33,927 bases of DNA from Brevundimonas sp. UBA4609. GTDB lineage: Bacteria; Pseudomonadota; Alphaproteobacteria; Caulobacterales; Caulobacteraceae. The translations under genes were made by a program, and so were the position numbers. The stretch covers positions 1 to 33,927 of the forward strand of contig DGIZ01000132.1 in NCBI GenBank assembly GCA_002386585.1, read 5' to 3'. Each line of letters begins with the position of its first letter. Position 1 is the stretch's first letter. The notes under the pieces were generated by a model. It saw only the letters and a program-made list of their open reading frames with translations. It did not search any database and was not told the DNA's origin. Positions 1 through 7,479 of the stretch are shown here, in pieces.

Positions 1-644
1 ACGGCGGCGGCGCGGGCGGCGTACTGCTGGGCCTGGAAGCGTTTGGCCAGCTTTTCGGTCAGTTCGCGCGCGGCGGCGGGCTGCATCTGGGCCATGATGG
101 CGGCCAGGGTGCGCGGGCGCATGGCCGAGGCGACCGGCAGGCGCACGCTGTCGTCCAGGGTGGCGAAGACGGCCGCCGCCTCCTTGGGCCGCATGGCGGA
201 ATAGACGGCGACCAGACGGTCGGCTTCGGCCTTTTCCTTCTCGTCGACCTGGCCGACCAAGGCGCTGATCTCGCCCTTGAGGGCCTCCAGCGCCTGCAGC
301 TTGGCGTCCAGCTTCTGCTCGGCGGCCACCATCAGCGGCAGGGTGGTGGCGAAATCGGCGTCGCGCGCATCCAGCTGGTCGCGGCGCTTGGACAGGGACT
401 GGATGATCCGCAGTTCAGCCGGAGAAATGCCCGCCTGCTGAGCCAGTTGCTCGGGCGTCAGAGCGCAGACGGCGGGGGCGGGCCTGGCTTCGACCTTGGC
501 CCCCTCGCCTTCCCCGGCGACCGCCTCCTGAGCCCAGGCGGTCGCCCCCTGGAACAGGTCCGGCGCCACGCCCGCGGCGCGCACGGCCACGACGCCGCCG
601 ATGGCGACGGCGATCAGGGGCAGAAGGCGGGGCAGCTTGCTCAT
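1..644 (-). CDS. MotE-family flagellar protein (MgtE-N-like domain), 3' end cut by window
   Basis: Open from an ATG at 644 to the window edge, about 214 codons; the C-terminus lies off the left side. The N-terminus has a hydrophobic signal/anchor (about residues 4-25, ending near AWAQ), then an acidic/alanine linker and a charged coiled-coil (about 75-140). A segment with YSAMRPKEAAAVFATL and SAMRPRTLAAIMAQM (about 145-190) follows, which is the alpha-helical repeat of the MgtE intracellular N-domain found in MotE-type proteins. In rhizobia MotE is a periplasmic chaperone of a motility protein; here the role is inferred from family and from its place downstream of fliL-fliM-pflI on the same strand. 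A 108-bp gap with a hairpin separates it from the upstream gene, so it may have its own promoter. No strong Shine-Dalgarno is visible. Confidence 0.8.
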   Translation of the reverse strand, partial: MSKLPRLLPLIAVAIGGVVAVRAAGVAPDLFQGATAWAQEAVAGEGEGAKVEARPAPAVCALTPEQLAQQAGISPAELRIIQSLSKRRDQLDARDADFATTLPLMVAAEQKLDAKLQALEALKGEISALVGQVDEKEKAEADRLVAVYSAMRPKEAAAVFATLDDSVRLPVASAMRPRTLAAIMAQMQPAAARELTEKLAKRFQAQQYAARAAA

Positions 645-700
645 CGGTCAAACTCAGCGAACGGTTCGGCGCCAAACACGCCGGGTAAGACAAACACTTA

Positions 701-741
701 GCCCCTCAAGTCGTCCGACACCGCGTGTCGGACATAGGGGC
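701..741 (-). other. Extended hairpin between the pflI-like and motE-like genes
   Basis: Inner perfect arms GTCCGACAC (713-721) and GTGTCGGAC (725-733) enclose a CGC loop. Outer arms GCCCCT (701-706) and AGGGGC (736-741) extend it. It begins about 12 bases past the stop codon of the upstream gene. No T-run follows in the reading direction, so it looks more like an mRNA-stabilising or processing stem than a strong intrinsic terminator. Confidence 0.55.
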
Positions 742-752
742 GCTTAAAATCA

Positions 753-1361
753 TCAAGCAGCGAACAGGTCGTCGTCCAGACTACGGCGGGCGCGGTTTAG
801 GCTCTGTTGCGCAGCATGGTTAGCGGCCAGGGCCTGCATCACCGGCGAGGCGCGCTCGGCGACAGGCGCGGGCTTCGGCGACGGCGCCTTCATGACCGCG
901 CGCGCGCCTTCGATGCGCTCCATCAGCGAGGCCATGCGGCGCGCGCGGGCCTCGTCGTCCAGCAAGGGCGCGACCGAAGAGGTGCGGACGGGTTCAGCCT
1001 CGACAACCGGCTCCATCTCGACCGGCGCGCGGGCGGCGGCGCGGCGTTCGTCCTCGCGTGTCTCGATGCGGCTGTCGGCCGGGCGGGCCGGGGCGCGGGC
1101 GATCAGCACCTCCAGCTCCTGCTTCACGGCGCGGGCCTTGATGATGCGGTCGTGCAGCAGGTCCGTCTCCTGGCCCGAGGCGCGCAGGGTGGCCAGGGCC
1201 TGTTCGGCGCGCCCGGCGGCGCTGTTCAGCTCGGTCACGGCGGCGGCGAAGGCCAGCTGGCCTTCGCGCAGGGTCTTGAGCTTGCGCTCCAGCTTGATGC
1301 CGTAGCCGATGGCGGCGACCAGCAGCAGCATGAGGATGGAGTCGAGGATGATGCCGGTCAT
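753..1361 (-). CDS. pflI: PflI-like flagellar positioning protein (DUF6468 type)
   Basis: A 202-residue bitopic protein. One N-terminal membrane segment (about residues 4-22, ILDSILMLLLVAAIGYG) is followed by a cytoplasmic coiled-coil (about 25-90, LERKLKTLREGQ onward) and a proline/alanine/arginine-rich tail. This matches the architecture of Caulobacter PflI, a flagellar-positioning protein encoded beside fliL and fliM. The ATG lies 1 nt after the fliM stop, so it is surely co-transcribed and probably translationally coupled with fliM. The name rests on domain layout and synteny; function in this organism is inferred. Confidence 0.72.
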   Translation of the reverse strand: MTGIILDSILMLLLVAAIGYGIKLERKLKTLREGQLAFAAAVTELNSAAGRAEQALATLRASGQETDLLHDRIIKARAVKQELEVLIARAPARPADSRIETREDERRAAARAPVEMEPVVEAEPVRTSSVAPLLDDEARARRMASLMERIEGARAVMKAPSPKPAPVAERASPVMQALAANHAAQQSLNRARRSLDDDLFAA

Positions 1362-1362
1362 G

Positions 1363-2433
1363 TCAGCTGTTCCCTCTGGCGATGCGGGCGGCGGCGTCGG
1401 TGCTGATGGGCCCCTCGACGCGGACGGCGATGTGCTGGCCCTTGCGGCCCATGCGGCCGGTCGTCAGCGGGATGGAGCCCGCCCGCACCGACACCTCGGA
1501 CTCAGGGCTCACGTTCAGCATCAGGGTGTCGCCGACCTTCAGATCCAGCACCTTGGACAGCGGCATCTGCTGCTCGTCCAGCACGCAGCGCACCTCGGTC
1601 TCGGTGGTCCAGAGCTCGGTGGCCAGGTGGCCTTCCCAGATGTTGTCGCGGCCGAACTTCTCGCCCATGAACTGCTGCAGCAGCATCTTGCGGATGGGCT
1701 CCAGCGTCGAATAGGGCAGCAGCAACTCGACCCGGCCGCCGCGATCTTCCATGTCGATGCGCAGCTTGACCAGGATGGCGGCGTTGGCCGGACGCGCGAT
1801 GGCGGCGAAGCGCGGATTGGTCTCCAGCCGGTCCAGGTTGAAATGGACGGGGGTCAGGGGTTCGAACGCCTGGCGCGCATCGTTCAGGATGACCTCGACC
1901 ATCCGCTGCACCAACGCCCGCTCGATGGTGGTGTAGGGCCGCCCTTCGATACGCAGGGCCGCCGTCCCGCGACGCCCGCCCAGCAGGACGTCGACGATCG
2001 AATAGATCAGGTTGGAATCGACCGTCAGCAGGCCGTAGTTGTCCAGCTCCTCGGCCCGGAACACCGCCAGGATGGCCGGAAGCGGGATGGAGTTCAGATA
2101 GTCGCCGAAGCGGATGGAGCTGATGGTGTCGAGGCTGACCTCGACGTTGTCGGAGGTGAAGTTGCGAAGGCTGGTCGTCATCAGCCGCACCAGGCGGTCG
2201 AAGACGATCTCGAGCATCGGCAGGCGCTCGTAGGAGACCAGGGCCGAGTTGATGATGGCGCGGATGCCGCTGCGCTCGGCGTCGTCGCCGCCGCCCATGT
2301 CGAAGCCCAGCAGGCTGTCGATCTCGTCCTGGTTCAGCACCCGTTCGGACAGGGTCGCGCCCGGATCGGCGCCCAGGTCCGCTTCGCCGCCGAAGGGGTC
2401 CAGTTCGTTGTCGGGAGCCAGGGTGTCCGTCAT
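1363..2433 (-). CDS. fliM: Flagellar motor switch protein FliM
   Basis: 356 residues, normal FliM length. The N-terminal region carries the LNQDEIDSLLGF motif (about 33-44), the CheY-P-binding type helix of FliM. The central CheC-like domain follows (about 55-240, including RNFTSDNVEVSL and SIRFGDYLNSIPLPA), and the C-terminal SpoA/FliN-like domain covers about 265-345 (LDLKVGDTLMLN). FliM joins the C-ring, receives CheY-P and sets rotation direction. The start lies 2 nt downstream of the fliL stop, showing a tight fliL-fliM-pflI operon. Confidence 0.97.
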   Translation of the reverse strand: MTDTLAPDNELDPFGGEADLGADPGATLSERVLNQDEIDSLLGFDMGGGDDAERSGIRAIINSALVSYERLPMLEIVFDRLVRLMTTSLRNFTSDNVEVSLDTISSIRFGDYLNSIPLPAILAVFRAEELDNYGLLTVDSNLIYSIVDVLLGGRRGTAALRIEGRPYTTIERALVQRMVEVILNDARQAFEPLTPVHFNLDRLETNPRFAAIARPANAAILVKLRIDMEDRGGRVELLLPYSTLEPIRKMLLQQFMGEKFGRDNIWEGHLATELWTTETEVRCVLDEQQMPLSKVLDLKVGDTLMLNVSPESEVSVRAGSIPLTTGRMGRKGQHIAVRVEGPISTDAAARIARGNS

Positions 2434-2435
2434 CC

Positions 2436-3077
2436 CTACTGCACCAGCATCTCTTCGATCAGCACGGCGTCGACCTTGCCCGGCGCGGCGATCAGGTTGA
2501 CCCGGCGCAGGATTTCGGCGCGCAGCTGATAAGACCCGGCCGAGCCGGCCAGATCCTCAGGTCGCAGTTCGCGCAGGAAACCCTGGAACATGTCCTGCAT
2601 CCGCGGGGCCTCGGCCTGCAGGTGCGAGGCGACGGCGGCGTCCTTCATCTCCAGCGTCAGGCGCAGCTTCAGATAGGTCGGGCGACCGTCGACCGACTGA
2701 ATGTTCACGATCATGTCGGGCAAGGTGTAGAAGGTCACGCCGTCGGGTCCGGCCGCCACCTTGCCCGCCCCGGTGGCCGCCTCGCCTTCCTTGCCGCCGT
2801 CCCCGTGCCCGCCCTTCTTCTCTTCCTTGGCGGGGGCCGCGTGGCCGCCGGCCGCCTCGGCGGGCTTGGGCTTCATCATCAGGAAGGCGGTCGCGCCGCC
2901 GCCGCCCAGAACCACCAGGGCCGCCGGGATGATGATGAACAGCAGCGGGATCTTCTTCCTGGCGGGCGCGCCGTCATCGCCGCCTGCGCCTTCGGCGCCG
3001 TCGCTCACGGCAGGCAGGTTCGCGTCGTCGCCGGCCGGCGCCTCGCTCTTCTTCTTGCCCAGCTTCAGTTTCAGCAT
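2436..3077 (-). CDS. fliL: Flagellar basal body-associated protein FliL
   Basis: About 213 residues from the ATG at 3077. The frame stays open upstream to 3185, but residues before MLKLKLGKKK look unlike FliL and cover the regulatory region. A basic cytoplasmic N-terminus is followed by one membrane helix (about residues 40-65, LLFIIIPAALVVLGGG), a Gly/Lys/Glu-rich linker and a periplasmic FliL domain (about 115-213: VTFYTLPDMIVNI, YLKLRLTLEM). FliL rings surround the stator and stabilise motor function. It heads the leftward operon and has a CtrA-type box about 50 bp upstream of its start. Confidence 0.95.
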   Translation of the reverse strand: MLKLKLGKKKSEAPAGDDANLPAVSDGAEGAGGDDGAPARKKIPLLFIIIPAALVVLGGGGATAFLMMKPKPAEAAGGHAAPAKEEKKGGHGDGGKEGEAATGAGKVAAGPDGVTFYTLPDMIVNIQSVDGRPTYLKLRLTLEMKDAAVASHLQAEAPRMQDMFQGFLRELRPEDLAGSAGSYQLRAEILRRVNLIAAPGKVDAVLIEEMLVQ

Positions 3078-3122
3078 GCGTAAGCCGCCCCGATCCTCAC
3101 ATGCCGGGTGTGGGCCGATTTT

Positions 3123-3140
3123 GGTTAACGAGGCGTTTAC
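3123..3140 (-). promoter_or_regulatory. Candidate CtrA box upstream of fliL
   Basis: Read on the minus strand the site is TAAA-N7-TTAACC (3139 down to 3123), one mismatch from the Caulobacter CtrA consensus TTAA-N7-TTAAC. It lies 46-63 bp upstream of the fliL ATG. In Caulobacter the fliL operon is an early flagellar class controlled by CtrA, so context and motif agree. Binding itself is inferred. Confidence 0.6.
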
Positions 3141-3143
3141 GAT

Positions 3144-3158
3144 CGGCAAATCCTGCCG
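3144..3158. promoter_or_regulatory. Palindrome CGGCA-N5-TGCCG, candidate enhancer (FlbD-type)
   Basis: A perfect 5-bp inverted repeat lies about 57 bp upstream of the sigma-54 -24 element and beside the CtrA box. Sigma-54 promoters need an upstream activator site, and FlbD fills that role for late flagellar genes in Caulobacter. The identity of the binding protein is inferred from position only. Confidence 0.35.
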
Positions 3159-3212
3159 GGCGCCGAACCGTCGAAAACCGCTCAAAGCCCCATTCCACGG
3201 GCGTTAACCCTG

Positions 3213-3228
3213 TTGGCACGGTCGTTGC
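3213..3228 (+). promoter_or_regulatory. Sigma-54 (-24/-12) promoter of flgF operon
   Basis: TTGGCAC-N5-TTGC with the invariant GG at 3215-3216 and GC at 3227-3228, separated by exactly 10 nt. This matches the sigma-54 consensus at every key base. The expected transcription start is near 3240, giving a short leader that contains the AAAGGAG Shine-Dalgarno before flgF at 3256. Rod and hook-proximal genes of Caulobacter are sigma-54/FlbD-dependent. Confidence 0.88.
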
Positions 3229-3255
3229 GACGCACAGCGGTGAAAGGAGCCGCCC

Positions 3256-3993
3256 GTGGAAAACGCCGCCTATATCGGACTGTCGCGCCAGATGACGCTT
3301 CGCCGCGAACTGGACATCGTGGCCAACAACGTCGCCAACGCCGACACCACCGGCTTCAAGGTCGAGCAGTTGATGGTCGGGACCGAGATCGGCCAGCGCG
3401 CCCGCAACGACGCCATCCGCCCCTCGGCCAGCTTCGTGCTGGACAAGGGGGTGGGCCGCGACTTCGGCCAGGGCTCGCTGAAGCAGACCGGCCGCGACCT
3501 GGACTTCGCCATCGAGGGCGAAGGCGCCTTCTTCACCGTTCAGACCCCGACCGGCCCCGCCTATACCCGCGACGGCGCCTTCGTCACCGATCCCGAAGGA
3601 CGGCTGACCACCAAGCAAGGCCTGCCCGTCCTGGCCGACGGCGCCGAGATCGTTCTGGACCCGCAGCGCGGTCCCGCCAGCGTCGCCCACGACGGCACGA
3701 TCAGCCAGGAAGGCCAGCCCGTCGGCCGCCTGACCGTGGTGCGTTTCGACGCCCTGTCGGTGCTGCAGAAGTCCGGCGAGGGCCTGTATCGCAACGCCTC
3801 GAACGCCCAGCCGATGGACGCGACCGACGCCCAGGTCCGCCAGGGGATGCTGGAAGGGTCGAACGTCAACACCCTCGTGGAAATCACCAACCTCATCGAG
3901 ATCAGCCGCGCCTATGAGCGCGTGACCAAGATGATCGAGAACGCCAACGACCTGTCACGCCGCTCCGTCGAGCGGCTGGGCCGGGTTTCGTAA
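3256..3993 (+). CDS. flgF: Flagellar basal-body rod protein FlgF
   Basis: 245 residues from a GTG start with AAAGGAG 6 nt upstream. The N-terminal rod signature (LRRELDIVANNVANADTTGF, residues about 15-34) precedes the central D1 region (GEGAFFTVQTPTGPAYTRDG, about 90-109). The C-terminal helical motif is LVEITNLIEISRAYE (about 210-224). FlgF is a proximal rod subunit exported by the flagellar type III apparatus. It is the first gene of flgF-flgG-flgA-flgH, with flgG 14 nt downstream. Confidence 0.96.
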   Translation: MENAAYIGLSRQMTLRRELDIVANNVANADTTGFKVEQLMVGTEIGQRARNDAIRPSASFVLDKGVGRDFGQGSLKQTGRDLDFAIEGEGAFFTVQTPTGPAYTRDGAFVTDPEGRLTTKQGLPVLADGAEIVLDPQRGPASVAHDGTISQEGQPVGRLTVVRFDALSVLQKSGEGLYRNASNAQPMDATDAQVRQGMLEGSNVNTLVEITNLIEISRAYERVTKMIENANDLSRRSVERLGRVS

Positions 3994-4007
3994 GGGAGAG
4001 CTGAGAC

Positions 4008-4796
4008 ATGCGCGCGCTTCGCACCGCCGCCACCGGCATGGCCGCCCAGCAGCTGAACGTGGAGGTCATCTCCAACAACATCGCCAACATGAACACGGTC
4101 GGCTTCAAGCGTCAGCGGGCCGAGTTTCAGGACCTGCTGTATCAGAACGTCGAGCGCATGGGGGCCCAATCCTCGACGCAGGGCACCGTGGTGCCGACCG
4201 GCATCCAGATCGGCTCGGGCGTGAAGGCGGGCAGCGTCTATCGCATCACCGAACAGGGCAGCCCGAACCGCACCGGCAACACCTACGACATCGCCATCCA
4301 GGGCAAGGGCTACTTCCAGATCACCCTGCCCTCGGGCGAGCTGGCCTATACCCGCGCGGGCAACTTCACCGTCAACGGCGAAGGGCAGCTGGTGACCGAC
4401 GACGGCTATGCGGTCGAGCCGGCCATCGCCATTCCCCAGGACGCCCTGGACATCTCCATCTCCAAGTCCGGCCAGGTTCAGGTGACCACCGAAGGCCAGC
4501 CCGAACCCCAGGTCGTAGGCCAGCTCGAACTGGCGACCTTCTTCAACGAGGCGGGCCTGGAAGCCATCGGCGACAATCTGCTGCTGGAGACGGCGGCCTC
4601 GGGTCCGGCCACGGTCGGGGCGCCGGGCGAGGTCGGCTACGGCACCCTGCTGCAACACTATACCGAGGCGTCGAACGTGGACGCGGTCAGCGAGATCACC
4701 GCCCTGATCGTGGCCCAGCGCGCCTATGAGATGAACTCCAAGGTCATCACCACCGCCGACGAAATGCTGTCCGTCTCGACCCAGTTGAAGAGCTAG
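4008..4796 (+). CDS. flgG: Flagellar distal rod protein FlgG
   Basis: 262 residues, the usual FlgG length. The N-terminal motif is MRALRTAATGMAAQQ followed by NIANMNTVGFKR. The conserved GYFQITLPSGELAYTRAGNF lies about residues 103-122, and the C-terminal SNVDAVSEITALIVAQRAYE (about 225-244) is typical of distal rod proteins. A GGGAGAG Shine-Dalgarno precedes the ATG. It forms the drive-shaft segment that passes through the P and L rings encoded or assembled by the next genes. Confidence 0.97.
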   Translation: MRALRTAATGMAAQQLNVEVISNNIANMNTVGFKRQRAEFQDLLYQNVERMGAQSSTQGTVVPTGIQIGSGVKAGSVYRITEQGSPNRTGNTYDIAIQGKGYFQITLPSGELAYTRAGNFTVNGEGQLVTDDGYAVEPAIAIPQDALDISISKSGQVQVTTEGQPEPQVVGQLELATFFNEAGLEAIGDNLLLETAASGPATVGAPGEVGYGTLLQHYTEASNVDAVSEITALIVAQRAYEMNSKVITTADEMLSVSTQLKS

Positions 4797-4812
4797 GGAA
4801 AGGCCTTAAGCC

Positions 4813-5592
4813 ATGAAGCGCGCCCTGATCCTCGCCGCCGCCGTCGCCGCACTGGCCGCCCCCGCATGGGCCGGGCCGGTCAATCTGCTGCCCGATCCGG
4901 TCGACGACGACGGCCGCATCACCCTGGGCGAGCTGTTCGACGAGGCCGGCGCCGCCTCAGGCGTGGTGGTCGGCCGCCGCGTCGGCGCCACGGCCGTTCT
5001 GGAGGCCTCGCAGGTGCAGATCGCCGCCCGCCGGGCCGGACTGCAATGGAGCAACCCCAACGGTCTGCGCCGCATCGTGGTGCGCGAAGGCGGGGCGATC
5101 CCGGCGGAGGCCTCGGCCCGTCCCGCCGCCGCCAGCGTCGGCGCCCCAGCCCGCGCAGGCGTCAACGTCGAGGTTCTGACCTACGCCCGCAGTCTGGCGG
5201 CCGGCGACGTGATCCAGCCCGAAGACGTGATCTGGGCTTCGGTCCAGTCGCACCTGGCCCCCGCCGGCGCGCCGCAGGACGCCGAGGCGGTGATCGGCCT
5301 CGAGGCCAAACGCGCCCTGCGCGCCGGAACGCCCGTCGGTCCGCGCGACCTGGCCTCGCCCCAGGTGATCGCCCGCAACGACATGGTCGAGGTCGCCTAC
5401 ATCAACGACGGCGTCGAGCTGACCGTCACCGGCAAGGCGACCCGCAACGCCTCGGCCGGCGAGGCCGTGCCGATCCTGAACGTCCAGTCCAACCGCACCA
5501 TCGACGCCGTGGCGGTCGCCCCCGGCCGGGCCGTCGCCGGTCCCGCCGCCCAGATCGCCCGCCGCAACCCGCAACAGTTCGCCGCCCGTTGA
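4813..5592 (+). CDS. flgA: Flagellar P-ring assembly chaperone FlgA
   Basis: 259 residues with a Sec signal peptide (about 1-20, ending APAWA). A SAF-type domain follows (about 118-185: LTYARSLAAGDVIQPEDV, VIGLEAKRALRAGTPV), then the C-terminal FlgA segment (VEVAYINDGVELTVTGKA, SAGEAVPILNVQSNR). FlgA works in the periplasm to assemble FlgI into the P ring. It lies 16 nt after flgG and 14 nt before flgH. No flgI is present in the window. Confidence 0.94.
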   Translation: MKRALILAAAVAALAAPAWAGPVNLLPDPVDDDGRITLGELFDEAGAASGVVVGRRVGATAVLEASQVQIAARRAGLQWSNPNGLRRIVVREGGAIPAEASARPAAASVGAPARAGVNVEVLTYARSLAAGDVIQPEDVIWASVQSHLAPAGAPQDAEAVIGLEAKRALRAGTPVGPRDLASPQVIARNDMVEVAYINDGVELTVTGKATRNASAGEAVPILNVQSNRTIDAVAVAPGRAVAGPAAQIARRNPQQFAAR

Positions 5593-5606
5593 GCGAGAGT
5601 TCCATC

Positions 5607-6329
5607 ATGCGCCCCATCACCGTCGCCGCCCTGTCGTTGTCCGCCCTCAGCCTGGCCGCCTGCTCCACCGCCATCGAGGCGGTGAAGGGACCGGAGCTGG
5701 CGCCCATCGGCTATCCGGCCGCCCTGGTCCCGGTCGAGCAGGCCTATCTGCCCGAACCGACCTCGGCCAGCGCCAACAGCCTGTGGCGCACCGGCGCGCG
5801 CAGCTTCTTCGGCGATCAGCGGGCGCGGCGCGTCGGCGACATCCTGACCGTCTCCATCGACATCAACGACCGCGCCCAGACCCAGAACACCACCCAGCGC
5901 AACCGCACCAACAGCGCCTCGGGCGGGGTGACCAACTTCTTCGGCCTGGAGAACAGCCTGGGCCGCGCCTTCCCCGGCGGCTTCGACGCCGCAAACATGA
6001 TCGGCACGGAAGGGGCGGTGAACGCCAACGGTTCGGGCAGCGTCAACCGCTCCGAGCGGGTGAACCTGACGGTCGCCGCCGTCGTCACCGCCGTCATGCC
6101 CAACGGCAACCTGGTCATCCAGGGTCGGCAAGAAGTGCGCACCAACCGCGAGGTGCGCGAGCTGACCGTGGCCGGCATCGTCCGCCCCGAGGACATCTCC
6201 AGCGCCAACACCATTCGCCACAGCCAGATCGCCGAGGCGCGCATCAGCTACGGCGGGCGCGGCGACATCAGCCGGATGCAGGCGACGCCCGCCGCCCAGT
6301 CCCTGGTCGAGCGGTTCAGCCCGTTCTGA
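5607..6329 (+). CDS. flgH: Flagellar L-ring lipoprotein FlgH
   Basis: 240 residues starting MRPITVAAL with a lipobox LSLAAC (Cys19), so it is an outer-membrane lipoprotein. FlgH signatures are SLWRTGARSFFGDQRARRVG (about 54-73), ILTVSIDINDRAQT and the C-terminal ISYGGRGDISRMQ. It forms the L ring, the outer-membrane bushing of the rod. It is the last clear gene of the sigma-54 operon; no strong intrinsic terminator is visible after it. Confidence 0.95.
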   Translation: MRPITVAALSLSALSLAACSTAIEAVKGPELAPIGYPAALVPVEQAYLPEPTSASANSLWRTGARSFFGDQRARRVGDILTVSIDINDRAQTQNTTQRNRTNSASGGVTNFFGLENSLGRAFPGGFDAANMIGTEGAVNANGSGSVNRSERVNLTVAAVVTAVMPNGNLVIQGRQEVRTNREVRELTVAGIVRPEDISSANTIRHSQIAEARISYGGRGDISRMQATPAAQSLVERFSPF

Positions 6330-6453
6330 CCTGCGTTCACCGAAACGTGTGATTCCGGCCGCACCGCATCACTGAATCGCGCGCGGCCCAGCGGAGCCGT
6401 GAACTCTTAACAAGCGACCCGCGTTTGTTCTGTCGAACGCGAGTGAGCTTGTC

Positions 6454-6930
6454 ATGCGTAAAACCGTCTTTCCCATCCTGGCCGCCGTGGGCCTGGCCGC
6501 CGTTGCGGCCCACGCGGCGACCTATGTTCCGTCCTCGCCCCGCCACGGCGGCGAGGCCGCCGCCGGCTGGCACATGCTGCACGAGGGGCCGATGGCCAAA
6601 CTGGCCTATGGCCTGCCGGATTCAGACCAGTTGGCCCTGATGCTGACCTGCGCGCCGGGCGACGGCGCCGCCGTGGTCTATGGCGACGTCCAGCCGCGCA
6701 GCGCGGGCCTGATTCTGGCTTCGCACGGGCCGCAGCTCATCGATCCGCTGTCGAACGGCGAGGCCTTCGAAGCGCGCCTGCCGATCGGCGACGCGGCCCT
6801 GACCGGCCTGGCGCGAGGCGGCCGGATGACCGTCCAGACCGAGGCCGGCGACCGCCAGTTGACCGCCACCCGCGCCGAGCGGCGCATGGTGCAGGGGTTT
6901 CTTAGCTATTGCGCTTCGGGACATGCCTGA
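6454..6930 (+). CDS. Small secreted protein, paralogue 1 of 3
   Basis: 158 residues with a signal peptide (about 1-21, ending AAHA). The mature part carries W-H-M-L, LAYGLPDSDQ, MLTCAPGDG and a C-terminal FLSYC. This layout repeats in the next two genes: a central Cys in a CAPG motif and a Cys at or near the end after an R/G-F-L or R-F-L/A motif. The two conserved cysteines may form a disulfide in the periplasm. I do not recognise a function. It follows flgH by 124 bp in the same direction but is not flagellar by sequence. Confidence 0.75.
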   Translation: MRKTVFPILAAVGLAAVAAHAATYVPSSPRHGGEAAAGWHMLHEGPMAKLAYGLPDSDQLALMLTCAPGDGAAVVYGDVQPRSAGLILASHGPQLIDPLSNGEAFEARLPIGDAALTGLARGGRMTVQTEAGDRQLTATRAERRMVQGFLSYCASGHA

Positions 6931-6938
6931 CCACAGTC

Positions 6939-6960
6939 CCCCCGTTTTCCTCAGCGGGGG
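6939..6960 (+). promoter_or_regulatory. Hairpin whose right arm contains the Shine-Dalgarno of the next gene
   Basis: Arms CCCCCG (6939-6944) and CGGGGG (6955-6960) flank a 10-nt loop. The GGGGG of the right arm is the only Shine-Dalgarno-like run before the ATG at 6968, with 7-nt spacing. Folding would hide it, so this could limit translation of the second paralogue. There is no T-run, so it is unlikely to be a terminator. Confidence 0.4.
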
Positions 6961-6967
6961 CTGAAAC

Positions 6968-7471
6968 ATGACCTCACTGCTCGGCCTCGCCCAGGCCATG
7001 GCGCTCGCCCTTGCCGTCCAGGCGGCCCCTCAGAACGGCGCGCAACCGCCCGCCGAACGTCCGCAGGCCGCGACGCCCGCACGATCGACGCGCGCGTCGG
7101 AAGGCTGGACCTGGACCCTCTACAGCGGCGACGGCCCTCTGGTCCTGGCCAATGAGATTCCCGACACGCCGCGCCTGCGCACCACGCTGGAATGCGCGCC
7201 GGGCTCCAGCGTCGTGCGACTGGCCTTCCATGACGCGCCGGGCGCCGACGGCTTCGCCGTCATCCGCTCCGGCGCCGCCTCGGCCGAGGTGGAGGCCCGT
7301 GCTCGACGCGGGCGGCTGGAGGCGACCCTGCGCGCCGACCATCCCGTTTTCGCCGCCTTCCTGGCGTCCGGACGGCTGACCCTGTCCCTCGGCGACCAGA
7401 CCAAGGCCGTCGAGATCGACCGGGCGAATCTGTCCAAGCTGCGCCGCTTCGCCGAACTGTGCACCGGATAA
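6968..7471 (+). CDS. Small secreted protein, paralogue 2 of 3
   Basis: 167 residues with a short signal peptide (about 1-20, ending AVQA) and a Pro/Ala-rich linker. The conserved core follows: W-T-W-x-L, a DTPRLRTTLECAPGSS block with the family CAPG motif, a DHPVFAAFLASGRLTL block and the ending LRRFAELCTG. It shares this pattern with the flanking genes, most clearly the third (SDPVFQRFHRLGWLAV, ARFLELC). Function unknown. The spacing and orientation suggest co-transcription. Confidence 0.75.
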   Translation: MTSLLGLAQAMALALAVQAAPQNGAQPPAERPQAATPARSTRASEGWTWTLYSGDGPLVLANEIPDTPRLRTTLECAPGSSVVRLAFHDAPGADGFAVIRSGAASAEVEARARRGRLEATLRADHPVFAAFLASGRLTLSLGDQTKAVEIDRANLSKLRRFAELCTG

Positions 7472-7479
7472 GGACGAGG

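Noticed and set aside
807..2529. Long rightward frames opposite pflI and fliM
   Set aside because: They are antisense shadows of well-recognised flagellar genes, with His/Gln/Arg-rich composition.
2436..3185. Longer FliL start at 3185
   Set aside because: The extra 36 residues cover the CtrA-like box and do not resemble FliL; the ATG at 3077 begins the usual basic N-terminus.
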